A DNA stretch of 54,089 bases, taken from Bryobacterales bacterium (lineage in GTDB: Bacteria; Acidobacteriota; Terriglobia; Bryobacterales; Bryobacteraceae). This document shows positions 39,255 through 48,821 of this stretch, piece by piece. Each line of letters opens with the position of its first letter. The first letter of the stretch is position 1. Below the pieces are notes generated by a model. That model was not told the origin of the DNA. It did not search any database and saw nothing but the letters and a program-made list of their open reading frames with translations. Where the stretch lies: assembly GCA_003166865.1 (NCBI GenBank), contig PMUP01000093.1, positions 15,465 through 69,553 of the forward strand. Reading direction: 5' to 3'. A program made the translations under genes and the position numbers.

Positions 39255-39968
39255 TTGAGCAAGTCCAGATTGGCTTTGATCAAGTTTAGATCCGTCTTGA
39301 GCAAGCTTCTCGGCAAGATTCTCTCCAGCCGCTGGACCAAGGTCGCGCTCTTCGCGGCCTGCCTGGTTCCGATTCTGTTGCTCGCGCGCCCGCTCTGGAT
39401 GCTCGCCACCGCCGGCTATTCGCCCCAGCTCACCGCCAATCCCATCGAATACATCACGCATTACACCGGCACTTGGACCATCCGCTTCCTGCTCATCACG
39501 CTGTCCGTCACGCCCTTCCGCAAAATCTTCAACCAGCCCAAGATCGCGCGCTACCGCCGCATGCTGGGCCTATTCGCCTTCTTTTACGTCTGCCTGCATT
39601 TTCTGACTTGGTTTGTGTTGGACAAATTCTTCAGCTTCCCCGAAATGTGGGCCGACATCCTGAAGCGGCGCTACATCACGGTGGGGATGCTGGGTTTCGC
39701 GATGCTGTTGCCCTTGGCCGTCACGTCCACCGCGGGCTGGGTGCGCCGACTGGGATTCATGAAATGGCAGCGCTTGCACCGGCTCATTTACTTTGCCGCG
39801 CTGGCCGGCGTAATTCACTATTATTGGCTGGTGAAATCCGATGTGCGGCTGCCCTTGATGTACGCCGCGATCCTCGCGGTCCTGATGTTGTACCGCTTCG
39901 CCGCGCGCAAGCGATCGGTCCAGGCTCGGCGCGTTACCACTCCGAATACGGCGTCCCTTCCAGACTAG
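39255..39968 (+). CDS. msrQ: Haem-binding membrane subunit MsrQ
   Basis: This 237-residue integral membrane b-type cytochrome of the YedZ/FRE family has about six helices. It passes electrons from the quinone pool or a flavin reductase to MsrP. Visible features are ITHYTGTWTIRFLLITLSVTPFR, RRMLGLFAFFYVCLHFLTWF with a haem-ligating His, and WQRLHRLIYFAALAGVIHYYWLVKSD with two further His. The TTG at 39255 is the first in-frame start after msrP; a shorter form is possible. Its 3' end overlaps the convergent pseudopilin gene by 35 bases. Confidence 0.92.
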   Translation: MSKSRLALIKFRSVLSKLLGKILSSRWTKVALFAACLVPILLLARPLWMLATAGYSPQLTANPIEYITHYTGTWTIRFLLITLSVTPFRKIFNQPKIARYRRMLGLFAFFYVCLHFLTWFVLDKFFSFPEMWADILKRRYITVGMLGFAMLLPLAVTSTAGWVRRLGFMKWQRLHRLIYFAALAGVIHYYWLVKSDVRLPLMYAAILAVLMLYRFAARKRSVQARRVTTPNTASLPD

Positions 39969-40347
39969 TCAGATCCGATCCGCTCCGCACGTCGAAGATG
40001 CCCGGCTGGGTCTGGTTTACCGTGTTCGTCGCGTCTTCCATGATCAGCTTCCAGGATTCGTTGTTGCCCGTGATCGGATCCATCGGTACCTGCCGCAGAT
40101 ACCCGTCGCTCACCAGGTCCTGCAGCGTCTGCGGCGCCTTTTGCTTGTCGTAGGTGTATTCGTCGATGACGGTGCGCAAGGTGAACAGATTGTTCTTCAG
40201 CACGCTTTCCTTGGAGCGTTGGATCGACCGGGTGTAAATCGGCAGCGCCACCGACATCAATACCGCGATCACCGCCATCACGATCATCAGTTCGATGAGC
40301 GTGAAGCCGAAGCGCCGGCGGTTTGAAAGCGCGGCCAGCTTCGTCAT
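39934..40347 (-). CDS. gspG: GspG-type major pseudopilin, copy 2
   Basis: This 137-residue prepilin has the signature RRRFGFTLIELMIVMAVIAVL, with cleavage expected at G14/F15 and Glu at +5 (E19). A short GspG-like core follows (DEYTYDKQKAPQTLQDLVSDGYLRQVPMDPITG), and it ends TPYSEW. It is the third gene of the secretin unit and lies four bases after the first pseudopilin, to which it is related: both share the PMDP/PKDP loop and the Y(S/A)EW end. The ATG at 40347 was chosen; the upstream open frame lies inside the preceding gene. Confidence 0.92.
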   Translation of the reverse strand: MTKLAALSNRRRFGFTLIELMIVMAVIAVLMSVALPIYTRSIQRSKESVLKNNLFTLRTVIDEYTYDKQKAPQTLQDLVSDGYLRQVPMDPITGNNESWKLIMEDATNTVNQTQPGIFDVRSGSDLTSLEGTPYSEW

Positions 40348-40351
40348 AGAC

Positions 40352-40828
40352 TCACCATTCCGCATAAGACGTCCCATCGCGCGCCTTGTCCATGCTCTTG
40401 GTATAGACGTCGAACACGTTCTGCCCGCCCCAGGATTGCGACGTCGGATCATCGCGGTCGCTTCTGAGACCCCACTCATAGGAGTTCGTCATGGGGTCCT
40501 TGGGAATGCGGCGCAGATACTTATTCTTCTTATCCACCGATCCCGTGGCCTTGATTCCGTCCACCAGTTGCTGCAGGCTTTCGGGATAGTTGTCCGAATC
40601 CAGCTTCGCCGGCCCGATCTTCTGGGCGTCCATATCATCCTTGAATTTGTCGATGGCGTTGCGGATCTGCACCAGCGCGCGCTCCAGATCCCGCTCCTTG
40701 TCGCGCTGCACCTTATAGCGCGCCAGCGGAACCGCCATGGTGGTCAGCACCATCAGGATGGTGAACGCCACAATCAGCTCCACCAACGTCATCCCGCGTT
40801 GTCGCCTGCGCTGCATGCTCCTGAGCAC
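40352..40828 (-). CDS. gspG: GspG-type pseudopilin, copy 1
   Basis: This 158-residue prepilin has the signature RGMTLVELIVAFTILMVLTT, with cleavage at G12/M13 and Glu at +5 (E17). The core is LERALVQIRNAIDKFKDDMD, NYPESLQQLVDGI, YLRRIPKDPMT, ending DGTSYAEW. It lies six bases downstream of the secretin gene. A second start (M5) is possible. Together with the next gene it supplies the pseudopilus subunits for the machine whose ATPase and platform are encoded at 13.8-20.8 kb. Confidence 0.92.
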   Translation of the reverse strand: MLRSMQRRRQRGMTLVELIVAFTILMVLTTMAVPLARYKVQRDKERDLERALVQIRNAIDKFKDDMDAQKIGPAKLDSDNYPESLQQLVDGIKATGSVDKKNKYLRRIPKDPMTNSYEWGLRSDRDDPTSQSWGGQNVFDVYTKSMDKARDGTSYAEW

Positions 40829-40834
40829 AGCTCC

Positions 40835-43201
40835 TTATTGCACCGTAACGGAAACCAGCGGAGCCTGCAGCGTTATCGGCTGCTGGTTTGAATTCTTCAG
40901 AGCCGTCTCCGTGATGGTCACGTTGGTGGTGCCCTTGCCCACCGCCGTAAACGTGAACTGGAGCAGCGGACCGTTGCCGTTCACTCCGCCGGCGCCCGCC
41001 ACGCGATTGACGTCAATGCTGGCATCGCCGGTATCATTGCGAATATCCAGGCTCGGCGCGGTGATCTTGCTGTCTCCGGTCAGCAGAGCTCCCGGCGCGA
41101 TCATCTCCAGCCGCAATACCTTCGGATCCCACCGCAATTTCACTGGTACGCTTGCGACATCCGTCAGATTCTGCCCTTCGAGCGTGATCACAACGTGGCT
41201 GCGCAATTGCACCTGCACCTTGGCCGGGTTGAACACCATGCCGGCCGCTCCACCGGGCGCGCCTGGTGTGACAGCGGGCGTTACCGCCGAGGTAGCTGGG
41301 GGCGCCGCGGGAGCTTCTTCCACTCGCGGCCCATAACTCAGCTTCACCGTTTGATCCGTGCCCGCCGAAACGGCCTGCAGGTCCAGCCCCGTGATTTCCG
41401 GCCTGCGCACAATATGCGGAATCAGCGCGATCATCAGTTCTTCCTTCTGCTTGTCCTTGGAGACATTGCCGAACAGATATCTGAGAATCGGTATGTTTGC
41501 CAAACCGGGGATCCCGCCAACTACGTTGGTTTCCTGGTCCGACATCAACCCACCCAACAAGCTCACTTCTCCATCCTTCAACCGGATTTCGGCCTCATTT
41601 GCTTTTTGTCCAATCACGGGCTGGCTGAGGCCTCCCAGGTTGAGCGTATTCGCGATGTTCGTAATATCGATTTTCGCGTGGATGGTAACTTCGTCGCTCC
41701 CGTGGATGTGCGGCGTCAGCTCCAGATTCACGCCAACGTCGACGAACTGAAACTGCGTACTCACCAGCGGACTGACGCCCACCGTGCCGACGCCCGGCTG
41801 GAAGCTGCCCGTTGCATAGGGATACTTCTCTCCGATCTTCAAAGTCACCTTCTGGCCGTCGGAGACCCGCACTTCCGGCGACTCCTGGATTTTGGTTCTG
41901 GAATCCGACATCACAGCTTGCAACATCGCGCCCGGCAAGCTAGTGGAAAAATCGCTCGATCCCAAATGCCCAAGGCCTTGCGAAAGAGCCACGAAAGTCG
42001 AGCCGGTACTGCTGCCGGTAGTGCCTGTAGTGGTGGTGGTGGGCGTGGTGACCGTAGTGCCGGTTGCGCCCGTGCCACCGGTCCCGGTTATGCCAGTTGA
42101 GGTGGTGCTAGACGTAATTGGATTTACCGGCGAAAACGAGAACGGCACAGCCAGCCCATTGGTCCCGTTGGACACCAGGCCCGCCCCGATCTGGCGGCTC
42201 ACGTCGCTGGATATGTCCATTACGATCACGTCGATCACTACTTCCGCCTTCGGCTTGTCCAGGTCGTGCAGCAGCTTTTCCACCAGCGCCACTTTATCCA
42301 CAGTGTCGCGCACTACGATCGCGTTCTCCGCGTTGAACTGGAACATCCGGCGCACGTCCGTCACCGACCGCACCGCCGTCACCATTTCCGAGAACTCCTG
42401 CGTCGAAGTGGGATTCTTCAGATAGAAAACCTTTACCACCTCGTCTTCATAGTCGCGGCGCTTGGTAACGTTGTCTTCGGTAACGAAAATCGCGTTCGAA
42501 CTCACCGCTTTCCAAAATGTCTTGGTCATCAGCGCGATGTAATCCAGCGCTTCCTGCAGCGTAACGTTGTTCAGATCCAGGTTCGCGTTCTTGCCCGCTT
42601 GTATTTGCGGATCGAACAGCACATTGATTCCCGCCAGCTTGCCCACCGTCTCATAGAGCACCTTGGGCGGCTGATTGTTCATCTTGAGCAGGCTGATCTG
42701 ATTGGTTACCGGCTTCAACTCCGGCACCGGCAGCATCGAAGCGATCATCGCAAGACTTTCCTTCTGCGACTTCTCGGCCGACGTCAGCGGCTTTTCACCG
42801 GGATTCTTTTGCTTCTGCTCCAGCAATTCCTTGGTCTGCTGGATGTTCTGGAGAGCGATCATCGATCCTGGATCAACGTTGAAAGCCTTCTGAAATTCAA
42901 CCAGAGCCTTCTCTAGCTCGCCCGCCTTTTGCAGCTTGTTCCCAGCCTCCATATGCGCCGTCCCCGACTCGAAACGCGCCCGTCGCGCGGAAAGTTGGTA
43001 GGTCGTCTCCTTCGGATCTTCCTTCAGCGCTTGTTGATAATAATCCAGGGCTTTGTCGTATTCTTTGAGCGCTTCGGCCTTTATACCCAGTTTCAACAGC
43101 TTGTCACCGTTGCGCGTGCGCGCGTCCAGGATGCCGGGTGGTACCATCAGCCACATCGCACAGAATGCCGCCAAAACACGTAACCTATTAAAAGGAATCA
43201 T
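40835..43201 (-). CDS. gspD: Outer-membrane secretin with N-terminal TPR and C-terminal cohesin-like domain
   Basis: This 788-residue protein has a signal peptide (to about 26), TPR helices (38-125: EALKEYDKALDYYQQALKEDP), a secretin N0/STN-like domain (185-245: INVLFDPQ...LTLQEALDYIALMTKTFW), an N1/N3-type domain (255-315), a Gly/Thr-rich loop (363-402), the secretin barrel (425-600, with VPG-like VVGGIPGLANIPILRYLFG and EELMIALIPHIVR), a Pro/Ala linker and a cohesin-like beta sandwich (660-788). It forms the outer-membrane channel. The first codon is in ATG context 126 bases from the divergent smpB. It leads a three-gene unit with two pseudopilins. Confidence 0.92.
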   Translation of the reverse strand: MIPFNRLRVLAAFCAMWLMVPPGILDARTRNGDKLLKLGIKAEALKEYDKALDYYQQALKEDPKETTYQLSARRARFESGTAHMEAGNKLQKAGELEKALVEFQKAFNVDPGSMIALQNIQQTKELLEQKQKNPGEKPLTSAEKSQKESLAMIASMLPVPELKPVTNQISLLKMNNQPPKVLYETVGKLAGINVLFDPQIQAGKNANLDLNNVTLQEALDYIALMTKTFWKAVSSNAIFVTEDNVTKRRDYEDEVVKVFYLKNPTSTQEFSEMVTAVRSVTDVRRMFQFNAENAIVVRDTVDKVALVEKLLHDLDKPKAEVVIDVIVMDISSDVSRQIGAGLVSNGTNGLAVPFSFSPVNPITSSTTSTGITGTGGTGATGTTVTTPTTTTTGTTGSSTGSTFVALSQGLGHLGSSDFSTSLPGAMLQAVMSDSRTKIQESPEVRVSDGQKVTLKIGEKYPYATGSFQPGVGTVGVSPLVSTQFQFVDVGVNLELTPHIHGSDEVTIHAKIDITNIANTLNLGGLSQPVIGQKANEAEIRLKDGEVSLLGGLMSDQETNVVGGIPGLANIPILRYLFGNVSKDKQKEELMIALIPHIVRRPEITGLDLQAVSAGTDQTVKLSYGPRVEEAPAAPPATSAVTPAVTPGAPGGAAGMVFNPAKVQVQLRSHVVITLEGQNLTDVASVPVKLRWDPKVLRLEMIAPGALLTGDSKITAPSLDIRNDTGDASIDVNRVAGAGGVNGNGPLLQFTFTAVGKGTTNVTITETALKNSNQQPITLQAPLVSVTVQ

Positions 43202-43327
43202 CTTATTCTCAAGAATGCCCTATGATACAATAAACCTGGATCGGCATGGGATACTGTTGTATAAACACTTGACGCCGTGTGCTTTCCTGGCGTTGACTAG
43301 AAAACAGACATCCAGCCTGTAATCAAA

Positions 43328-43789
43328 ATGGAGCCTGGAATCAAGATCTTGAGCGACAACCGCCATGCCGGGCACAATTACCACTTGCTGGAACGATTGG
43401 AAGCCGGCTTGGCGCTAACCGGAACCGAGGTCAAAGCCGCCAAGGACGGCCGCGTCCAGCTCAAGGACAGCTTCGCCGAGGTGCAAGGCAATGAAGCCTG
43501 GCTGCTCAACGCGCACATCGGCCAGTATTCCCATGGCAATCGCGAGAATCACGCGCCCACCCGCCGGCGCAAACTGCTGCTGCACCGGGCAGAGATCGAC
43601 AAATTGCTTGGAAAAACGCGCGAACAGGGCCTCACCCTGGTTCCCACCAAAATGTATCTCAAAAAAGGCCACATCAAGGTGGAGCTGGCGGTCGCTAAAG
43701 GCAAGAAACTGCACGACAAACGTGAGTCCGAGCGAACGCGGGAGATGGAAGCCGAAGCCCGCGCGGCCATTGGACGACGGAGAGGATAA
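43328..43789 (+). CDS. smpB: SsrA-binding protein
   Basis: This 153-residue oligonucleotide-binding-fold protein partners tmRNA in trans-translation, the rescue of stalled ribosomes. Segments [89 protein letters not shown] are unmistakable, as is the basic C-terminal tail (R...RRRG). The length is normal. The tmRNA gene itself is not in the window. It is divergent from the secretin gene and lies 10 bases before pepA. Confidence 0.97.
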   Translation: MEPGIKILSDNRHAGHNYHLLERLEAGLALTGTEVKAAKDGRVQLKDSFAEVQGNEAWLLNAHIGQYSHGNRENHAPTRRRKLLLHRAEIDKLLGKTREQGLTLVPTKMYLKKGHIKVELAVAKGKKLHDKRESERTREMEAEARAAIGRRRG

Positions 43790-43799
43790 CTGATTCCCC

Positions 43800-45245
43800 A
43801 TGGACGTGAAGCTCGAGACCAGAGCCGTTCCGCAAGTAGAAACAGACGCATTAGTCATTATCGGGTTCGAAGGCGCGCCGCCCGATGGCCCCGCCGCCGT
43901 CCAGATCAAGGAGTTTTACGACTCGGGCGAGTTCTCGGGCAAGGCGCTGGAAATCGCCGTCCTGCATCACCCCTCGGGACTCAGCGCCAAACGCCTGGTG
44001 CTCGCGGGCGGCGGCAAGCGCGATAGCTTCAATGCCTCCGAACTTCGCAAACTCAGCGGCGCCGTCCTGCGTTCGCTCAAAACCAAAGGCATCCACGCTA
44101 TCACTCTCGCTCTGGATGAGCCGTTTCGCTCGGACGATTTCGCAGCCGCGGCGGTGGAGGGCGCGCTCCTCGCCGATCTTGAAAACGACCGCTACAAAAC
44201 CGATCCCAAGAAGAACGAAAAGCATGTCGACTCGTTTGCCGTGCTGGGTGGATCGCAAGCCGGGGTCGATCGCGGCCGCGTCTTGGCGGAAGCGCAAAAT
44301 TTCTCGCGCGATATCGCCAACGAACCCGCCAATCTTCTGACCCCCACCATACTGGCTGATCACGCCAAGAAAATGGCGTCCGAGTACGGCCTGGAATGCG
44401 AGGTCCTGGATCAGGACCGCATGCGACAGCTCGGCATGGGCGCTTTGTTGGGGGTGGCACAAGGCAGCGCCGAGCCTCCCGCGCTAATCGTGCTGCGCTA
44501 CAAACCCGCAACCGCGCCGTCAACGAAAGATCACCTCGGCCTGATCGGCAAGGGCGTGACGTTCGACACCGGCGGCATCTCCATCAAACCCTCCGACGGA
44601 ATGGAAAAGATGCGCTACGACATGGCGGGCGGCGCGGCGGTGATCGGCGCAATGCGAGCCATCGCGCAGTTGAAGCCGTCCATCCCGGTGACGGCGCTGG
44701 TGCCAACGGTGGAAAATATGCCCGGCAGCAAAGCGCAGCGTCCCGGCGACATTGTCAAATCGCTCTCCGGAAAAACCATCGAAGTGCTCAATACCGATGC
44801 CGAGGGCCGCCTCATCCTGATCGACGCACTCACCTACGCCCAGCGCCTCGGCTGCACGCATCTGGTGGACGCCGCAACATTGACTGGCGCCATCGTGGTC
44901 GCCTTGGGCAACGTCAACATCGGCGCCTTCACCAACAACGAAGCATTCCTCGCTAAGTTTCTGGCCGCATCCAAAGCCGAGGGCGAAAAGACCTGGCAGA
45001 TGCCCATGGATGAAGAATACAAGGAGCTGCTGAAAAGCAACTTCGCCGACCTCCACAACATCGGCGGGCGCGCTGGAGGCTCCATCACAGCCGCCTGGTT
45101 CATTCGGGATTTTGTGGACGAAACGCCGTGGATTCACCTCGATATCGCGGGCACTGCCTGGCTCGACGACGCCAAGCCCTACATGGCCAAAGGCGCCACC
45201 GGTGTGGGTTTGCGGACGTTCGTGCGCCTGGCCGAAACCTGGTAG
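43800..45245 (+). CDS. pepA: Leucyl aminopeptidase (M17)
   Basis: This 481-residue cytosolic two-metal aminopeptidase has the signature NTDAEGRL (331-338), with metal ligands in GKGVTFDTGGISIK (K251, D256) and MRYDMAGG (D274) and the residues D333 and E335. Catalytic K263 and R337 are present. The N-terminal macro-like domain (1-160) is usual. It removes N-terminal amino acids; in some bacteria PepA also binds DNA. It follows smpB by 10 bases and is probably co-transcribed. Confidence 0.95.
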   Translation: MDVKLETRAVPQVETDALVIIGFEGAPPDGPAAVQIKEFYDSGEFSGKALEIAVLHHPSGLSAKRLVLAGGGKRDSFNASELRKLSGAVLRSLKTKGIHAITLALDEPFRSDDFAAAAVEGALLADLENDRYKTDPKKNEKHVDSFAVLGGSQAGVDRGRVLAEAQNFSRDIANEPANLLTPTILADHAKKMASEYGLECEVLDQDRMRQLGMGALLGVAQGSAEPPALIVLRYKPATAPSTKDHLGLIGKGVTFDTGGISIKPSDGMEKMRYDMAGGAAVIGAMRAIAQLKPSIPVTALVPTVENMPGSKAQRPGDIVKSLSGKTIEVLNTDAEGRLILIDALTYAQRLGCTHLVDAATLTGAIVVALGNVNIGAFTNNEAFLAKFLAASKAEGEKTWQMPMDEEYKELLKSNFADLHNIGGRAGGSITAAWFIRDFVDETPWIHLDIAGTAWLDDAKPYMAKGATGVGLRTFVRLAETW

Positions 45246-45384
45246 CCCACCCCTGGCCAAAGCTGTCCGTTTACGGAACACTTCATCCCGCCGCTGAACA
45301 GGCCCCAGCCGCGTTCGGGCGTCATTTCCCATTAGATGCTTCGCGCAGCGGCGTGGCAGCCGCCGTGCCATGATTTAACGAATA

Positions 45385-47862
45385 ATGCGAACGCTCGCGC
45401 AAGACCTCCGCTACGGCTGGCGAATGCTGTGGAAGACGCCCGCAGCCACTTTGATCATCGTATTGACCCTGGCTCTCGGCATCGGTGCAAATACGTTCAT
45501 CTTTAGCCTGGTCAACGGATATCTGCTCCGGCCCTTGTCCGTGCCTCACCCCCAACAAATCGCCGTGCTGGCCGCGCGGAAAGCCGGGGACTCGCCGTTT
45601 TTGTTCAGCTTTTCTTACCCGGACTTCATCGACTTCCGGAAACAGTCCGCTTCATTCGCCGATGTCTTTGCCTACCAGATGAGCCTGGCCGGATTGAGTG
45701 CCGACAACAAGGCCGATCAATTCTTTCTGAGCTATGTCACCGGAAACTACTTTTCAGCGCTCGGCATAAAGCCGCTCCTGGGCCGCCTGGTCCTGCCGAG
45801 CGAAGAAGATCAGCCCGGTGAACAGCCCGTCTTGGTTCTCGGATATTCCTATTGGCAGAAACGATTCGGCGGCGATCCTCACGTCATCGGCAAGCAAGTA
45901 CGAGTCAATGGCAAATCGGCCACTATCATTGGGGTGGTTCGGAAGGAATTTCGTGGGATGTTTTGGATCGTGGAAATGGATGCGTATCTTCCACTGAGCA
46001 GCAGCGCCTTATTGGAACAGGCTACTACCAGCAATCCCCTGACGGACCGCAATGTTCGCGATTTTCGCGTGCTCGGCCGGCTCAAGCCCGGCGTGAGTTT
46101 CTCCCAAGCGCAAGCTTCCGTCGACGTGATCGCGGCGCGCCTGGCGCAGCAGTATCCGGCAACCGACCAGGACGTGACGGTTCGTGTCTACCGCGAACAG
46201 TTGGCGCGCCCACAACCGTTGGGAGCCAACGTCGGCCTGATCGCCGCGGCCTTTTTCCTGGGTCTCGCGGTCCTGCTTTTGTTGATCACGTGCATGAACG
46301 TGGCGAACATTATGCTCGCGCGTGCCACCGTGCGCCGGCGTGAAATGGGGCTCAGGGCCGCGCTGGGCGCTGGGCGCGGCCGCCTCATTCGTCAAATGCT
46401 GACCGAGACTTTGCTGCTGGGAGTGCTCGGCGGCGCGGCAGGCATCGTTCTGGGAATTTGGTTGAATCCCGGCAACGTTAGGTTTGCAGGGTCAAGTCTC
46501 CCCATCAATATCGATTTCCGCTTTGATTGGAATGTTTTCGCGTACGCCTTCGGTGCTTCGCTCTTGACCGGAATTCTCGTAGGCCTATGGCCGGCGTTGC
46601 GCGCTTCCCGCACGGATTTGAACAGCGTGCTGCAGGAAGGCGGGCGTAGCGACTCCTCGGGCGCCGGACGCCATCGGCTCCGCAATCTTCTGGTCGCGGC
46701 GCAGGTTGCCGGATCGTTGCTGCTTTTGATCATCGCCGGCCTCTTCGTCCGCAGCGTCCAACACGCTGGAGCAGTGAGACTCGGCATCGATCCCGATCAT
46801 GTCCTCAACGTGAACCTCGATCCGCACCAGATCGGTTATGACGAAGCCCGCTCCAAGGAGTTCTATCGGCAGCTCGAAACGCGCGTGCGGGCTCTTCCGG
46901 GCGTCCAATCCAGCAGCTTTGCATTCGGTGTTCCCATGGGGATAGGCAACGAGGTCAACTTGGGCTACGTCTCCATCGAGGGCCGGCAACTCGCCGATGG
47001 CCAACAAGCGCCGGGTGTTTTCTTCAACGAGGTCGATCCGAATTACTTCGCCACCATGCGCGTGCCGCTGCTCCGCGGGCGCGTGTTCACGGAATTCGAC
47101 GACGAAAAGACCCCGCCGGTGGCCGTCGTGAACCAGGCCATGGCCGACAAATTCTGGCCGAAGCAAGATCCCCTGGGCAAACGCTTTACGCTGAACAATC
47201 CGGGAGGCGCCACGCAAGTGGTGCAAATTGTCGGACTCGCGCCCACCGGCAAATACGCTTTTATCTCCGAAAGTCCTACGCCTTTCTTTTATGTCCCAAT
47301 GAAGCAGAACTACACTTCGACGCACGCGTTGCAGATTCGATCGTCGGTTCCGCCGGAATCGCTCATCCTGCCAGTGGAGAGCGCGATTCATTCGCTCGCT
47401 CCCGATCTCCCCATCATGGAGGTCACCACCATGGAACAGACGCTCGCTGGCCCTAACGGCCTGCAGGTGTTTCAGGTGGGCGCGCGCGCGGCCGGAATCC
47501 TGGGAGCCATCGGCTTGATCCTCGCCACCGTCGGCGTCTACGGCGTGGTGTCGTTCGCCGCTGTCCAGCGCACCCGCGAGATCGGCATCCGCATGGCGCT
47601 CGGGGGCACCCCGCGCGATGTCCTGCGCCTGGTCCTCCGGCAAGGCGTGGGCATGGTGATCGCCGGCTTGGGCGTTGGTCTGCTGGCCGCCTGGGGACTC
47701 ACGCGTCTGGTGGGCCGCCTGTTGATCGACGTCAGCCCGAGCGACCCGCTCACCTACGCCACCGTCGCCGTTCTGCTTTCCGCAGTCGCTCTGCTAGCCT
47801 GTTGGATTCCCGCGCGCCGCGCCACACGCGTCGATCCCGGCACGGCGTTGCGTTATGAATAG
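45385..47862 (+). CDS. MacB/FtsX-type permease of the acidobacterial duplicated-permease kind
   Basis: This 825-residue protein consists of two tandem FtsX/MacB-PCD permease units. The first helix lies in TPAATLIIVLTLALGIGANTFIFSLV (about 19-44); the first FtsX core is at 280-420 (RATVRRREMGLRAALGAGRGRLIRQ). The second unit has a helix near 440 and a core at 690-820 (QRTREIGIRMALGGTPRDVLRLVLRQG), ending PARRATRVDPGTALRYE. No ABC ATPase is encoded nearby. Such orphan double permeases (ADOP) are strongly expanded in Acidobacteriota, mostly with unknown cargo. The next gene overlaps by eight bases. A TGGCA/TGCCA hairpin lies just upstream of the start. Confidence 0.93.
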   Translation: MRTLAQDLRYGWRMLWKTPAATLIIVLTLALGIGANTFIFSLVNGYLLRPLSVPHPQQIAVLAARKAGDSPFLFSFSYPDFIDFRKQSASFADVFAYQMSLAGLSADNKADQFFLSYVTGNYFSALGIKPLLGRLVLPSEEDQPGEQPVLVLGYSYWQKRFGGDPHVIGKQVRVNGKSATIIGVVRKEFRGMFWIVEMDAYLPLSSSALLEQATTSNPLTDRNVRDFRVLGRLKPGVSFSQAQASVDVIAARLAQQYPATDQDVTVRVYREQLARPQPLGANVGLIAAAFFLGLAVLLLLITCMNVANIMLARATVRRREMGLRAALGAGRGRLIRQMLTETLLLGVLGGAAGIVLGIWLNPGNVRFAGSSLPINIDFRFDWNVFAYAFGASLLTGILVGLWPALRASRTDLNSVLQEGGRSDSSGAGRHRLRNLLVAAQVAGSLLLLIIAGLFVRSVQHAGAVRLGIDPDHVLNVNLDPHQIGYDEARSKEFYRQLETRVRALPGVQSSSFAFGVPMGIGNEVNLGYVSIEGRQLADGQQAPGVFFNEVDPNYFATMRVPLLRGRVFTEFDDEKTPPVAVVNQAMADKFWPKQDPLGKRFTLNNPGGATQVVQIVGLAPTGKYAFISESPTPFFYVPMKQNYTSTHALQIRSSVPPESLILPVESAIHSLAPDLPIMEVTTMEQTLAGPNGLQVFQVGARAAGILGAIGLILATVGVYGVVSFAAVQRTREIGIRMALGGTPRDVLRLVLRQGVGMVIAGLGVGLLAAWGLTRLVGRLLIDVSPSDPLTYATVAVLLSAVALLACWIPARRATRVDPGTALRYE

Positions 47863-48727
47863 CCCACCAACAAGTATGCGCGGGAAAACATGTATCGTGA
47901 CGGGTGCGAACAGCGGGATCGGAAAAGAGACGGCGCTCGGCCTGGCGCGGCTGGGCGCTCACGTCGCCATGGTCTGCCGAAACCGGGAGAAGGGACAGGC
48001 GGCGCTCGAAGAAATCCGGCGGGAATCCGGATCTTCGCAGGTTGATTTGCTGATCGCCGACATGTCGTCGCAGGCGTCCGTTCGAGCGCTCGCGGAGCAG
48101 ATCCAGCAGCAATACTCCCGCCTCGAAGTACTGGTCAATAACGCAGGCGGGGGCGCGCCCAAAGGCACGCTTTCCGCGGACGGCATCGAAATGACGCTTG
48201 CCACCAATCATCTGGGCGCCGCTCTACTGACTCTTCTGTTGCTCGATCTCTTGAAGGCCAGCGCGCCGTCGCGCATCATCAATGTCTCGTCGGAGGCTCA
48301 GCGCCACGCGCGCCTTGACATGAACGATCTTCAGTTCGAGCGGCGGAAATTCAGTGGCTTCGCCGCCTATGGACAGTCGAAACTGCTGATGAACGCGTTT
48401 ACGTTCGAGCTCGCGCGCAGGCTCGCGGGAACTGGAGTCACCGCGAACTGCCTCCATCCAGGTGTGGTCGCGACGAATATCTGGGGCGCCAATCCGCAGT
48501 TTATCCTCAAGCTGATCATCGCCCTGGCGAGGCCCTTCATGCTGAATTCGAAAGAGGGCGCTGAAGTATCCCTGTATCTCGCGACCTCTCCCGACGTGGC
48601 GCAAGTCTCCGGACAATACTTCGTCAAGTCCAAGCCCGCGAAGCCCAATCCAGTCTCGCGGGATCCGAAGTTGATGGCGGAAGTCTGGCTGTGGACGGAA
48701 AAAATGACCGGCCAACCGTTGGCATGA
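47855..48727 (+). CDS. Short-chain dehydrogenase, retinol dehydrogenase-like
   Basis: This 290-residue SDR has TGANSGIG (16-23), LVNNAGG (93-99) and the catalytic Y172-x3-K176 (AAYGQSKLL), with Ser145 or Ser146. CRNREKG after the second strand favours NADP. The pattern fits retinol/WW-domain-oxidoreductase-like SDRs. Its ATG overlaps the 3' end of the permease gene by eight bases, so the two are coupled, a pairing without an obvious functional reason. The substrate is unknown. Confidence 0.9.
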   Translation: MNSPPTSMRGKTCIVTGANSGIGKETALGLARLGAHVAMVCRNREKGQAALEEIRRESGSSQVDLLIADMSSQASVRALAEQIQQQYSRLEVLVNNAGGGAPKGTLSADGIEMTLATNHLGAALLTLLLLDLLKASAPSRIINVSSEAQRHARLDMNDLQFERRKFSGFAAYGQSKLLMNAFTFELARRLAGTGVTANCLHPGVVATNIWGANPQFILKLIIALARPFMLNSKEGAEVSLYLATSPDVAQVSGQYFVKSKPAKPNPVSRDPKLMAEVWLWTEKMTGQPLA

Positions 48728-48821
48728 CGCGAAAAGGTCTTGACGCCGAATTTAACCTCGGTGTGCGATTCGCGTTCCTCGTGATTATGTTCGAATGAAT
48801 ATAGCACTCAGGAGACTCCCC

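Noticed and set aside
45355-45371. TGGCA/TGCCA hairpin before the large permease as an operator
   Set aside because: A five-base stem of this composition is expected by chance in this sequence; kept only as a remark in the permease entry.
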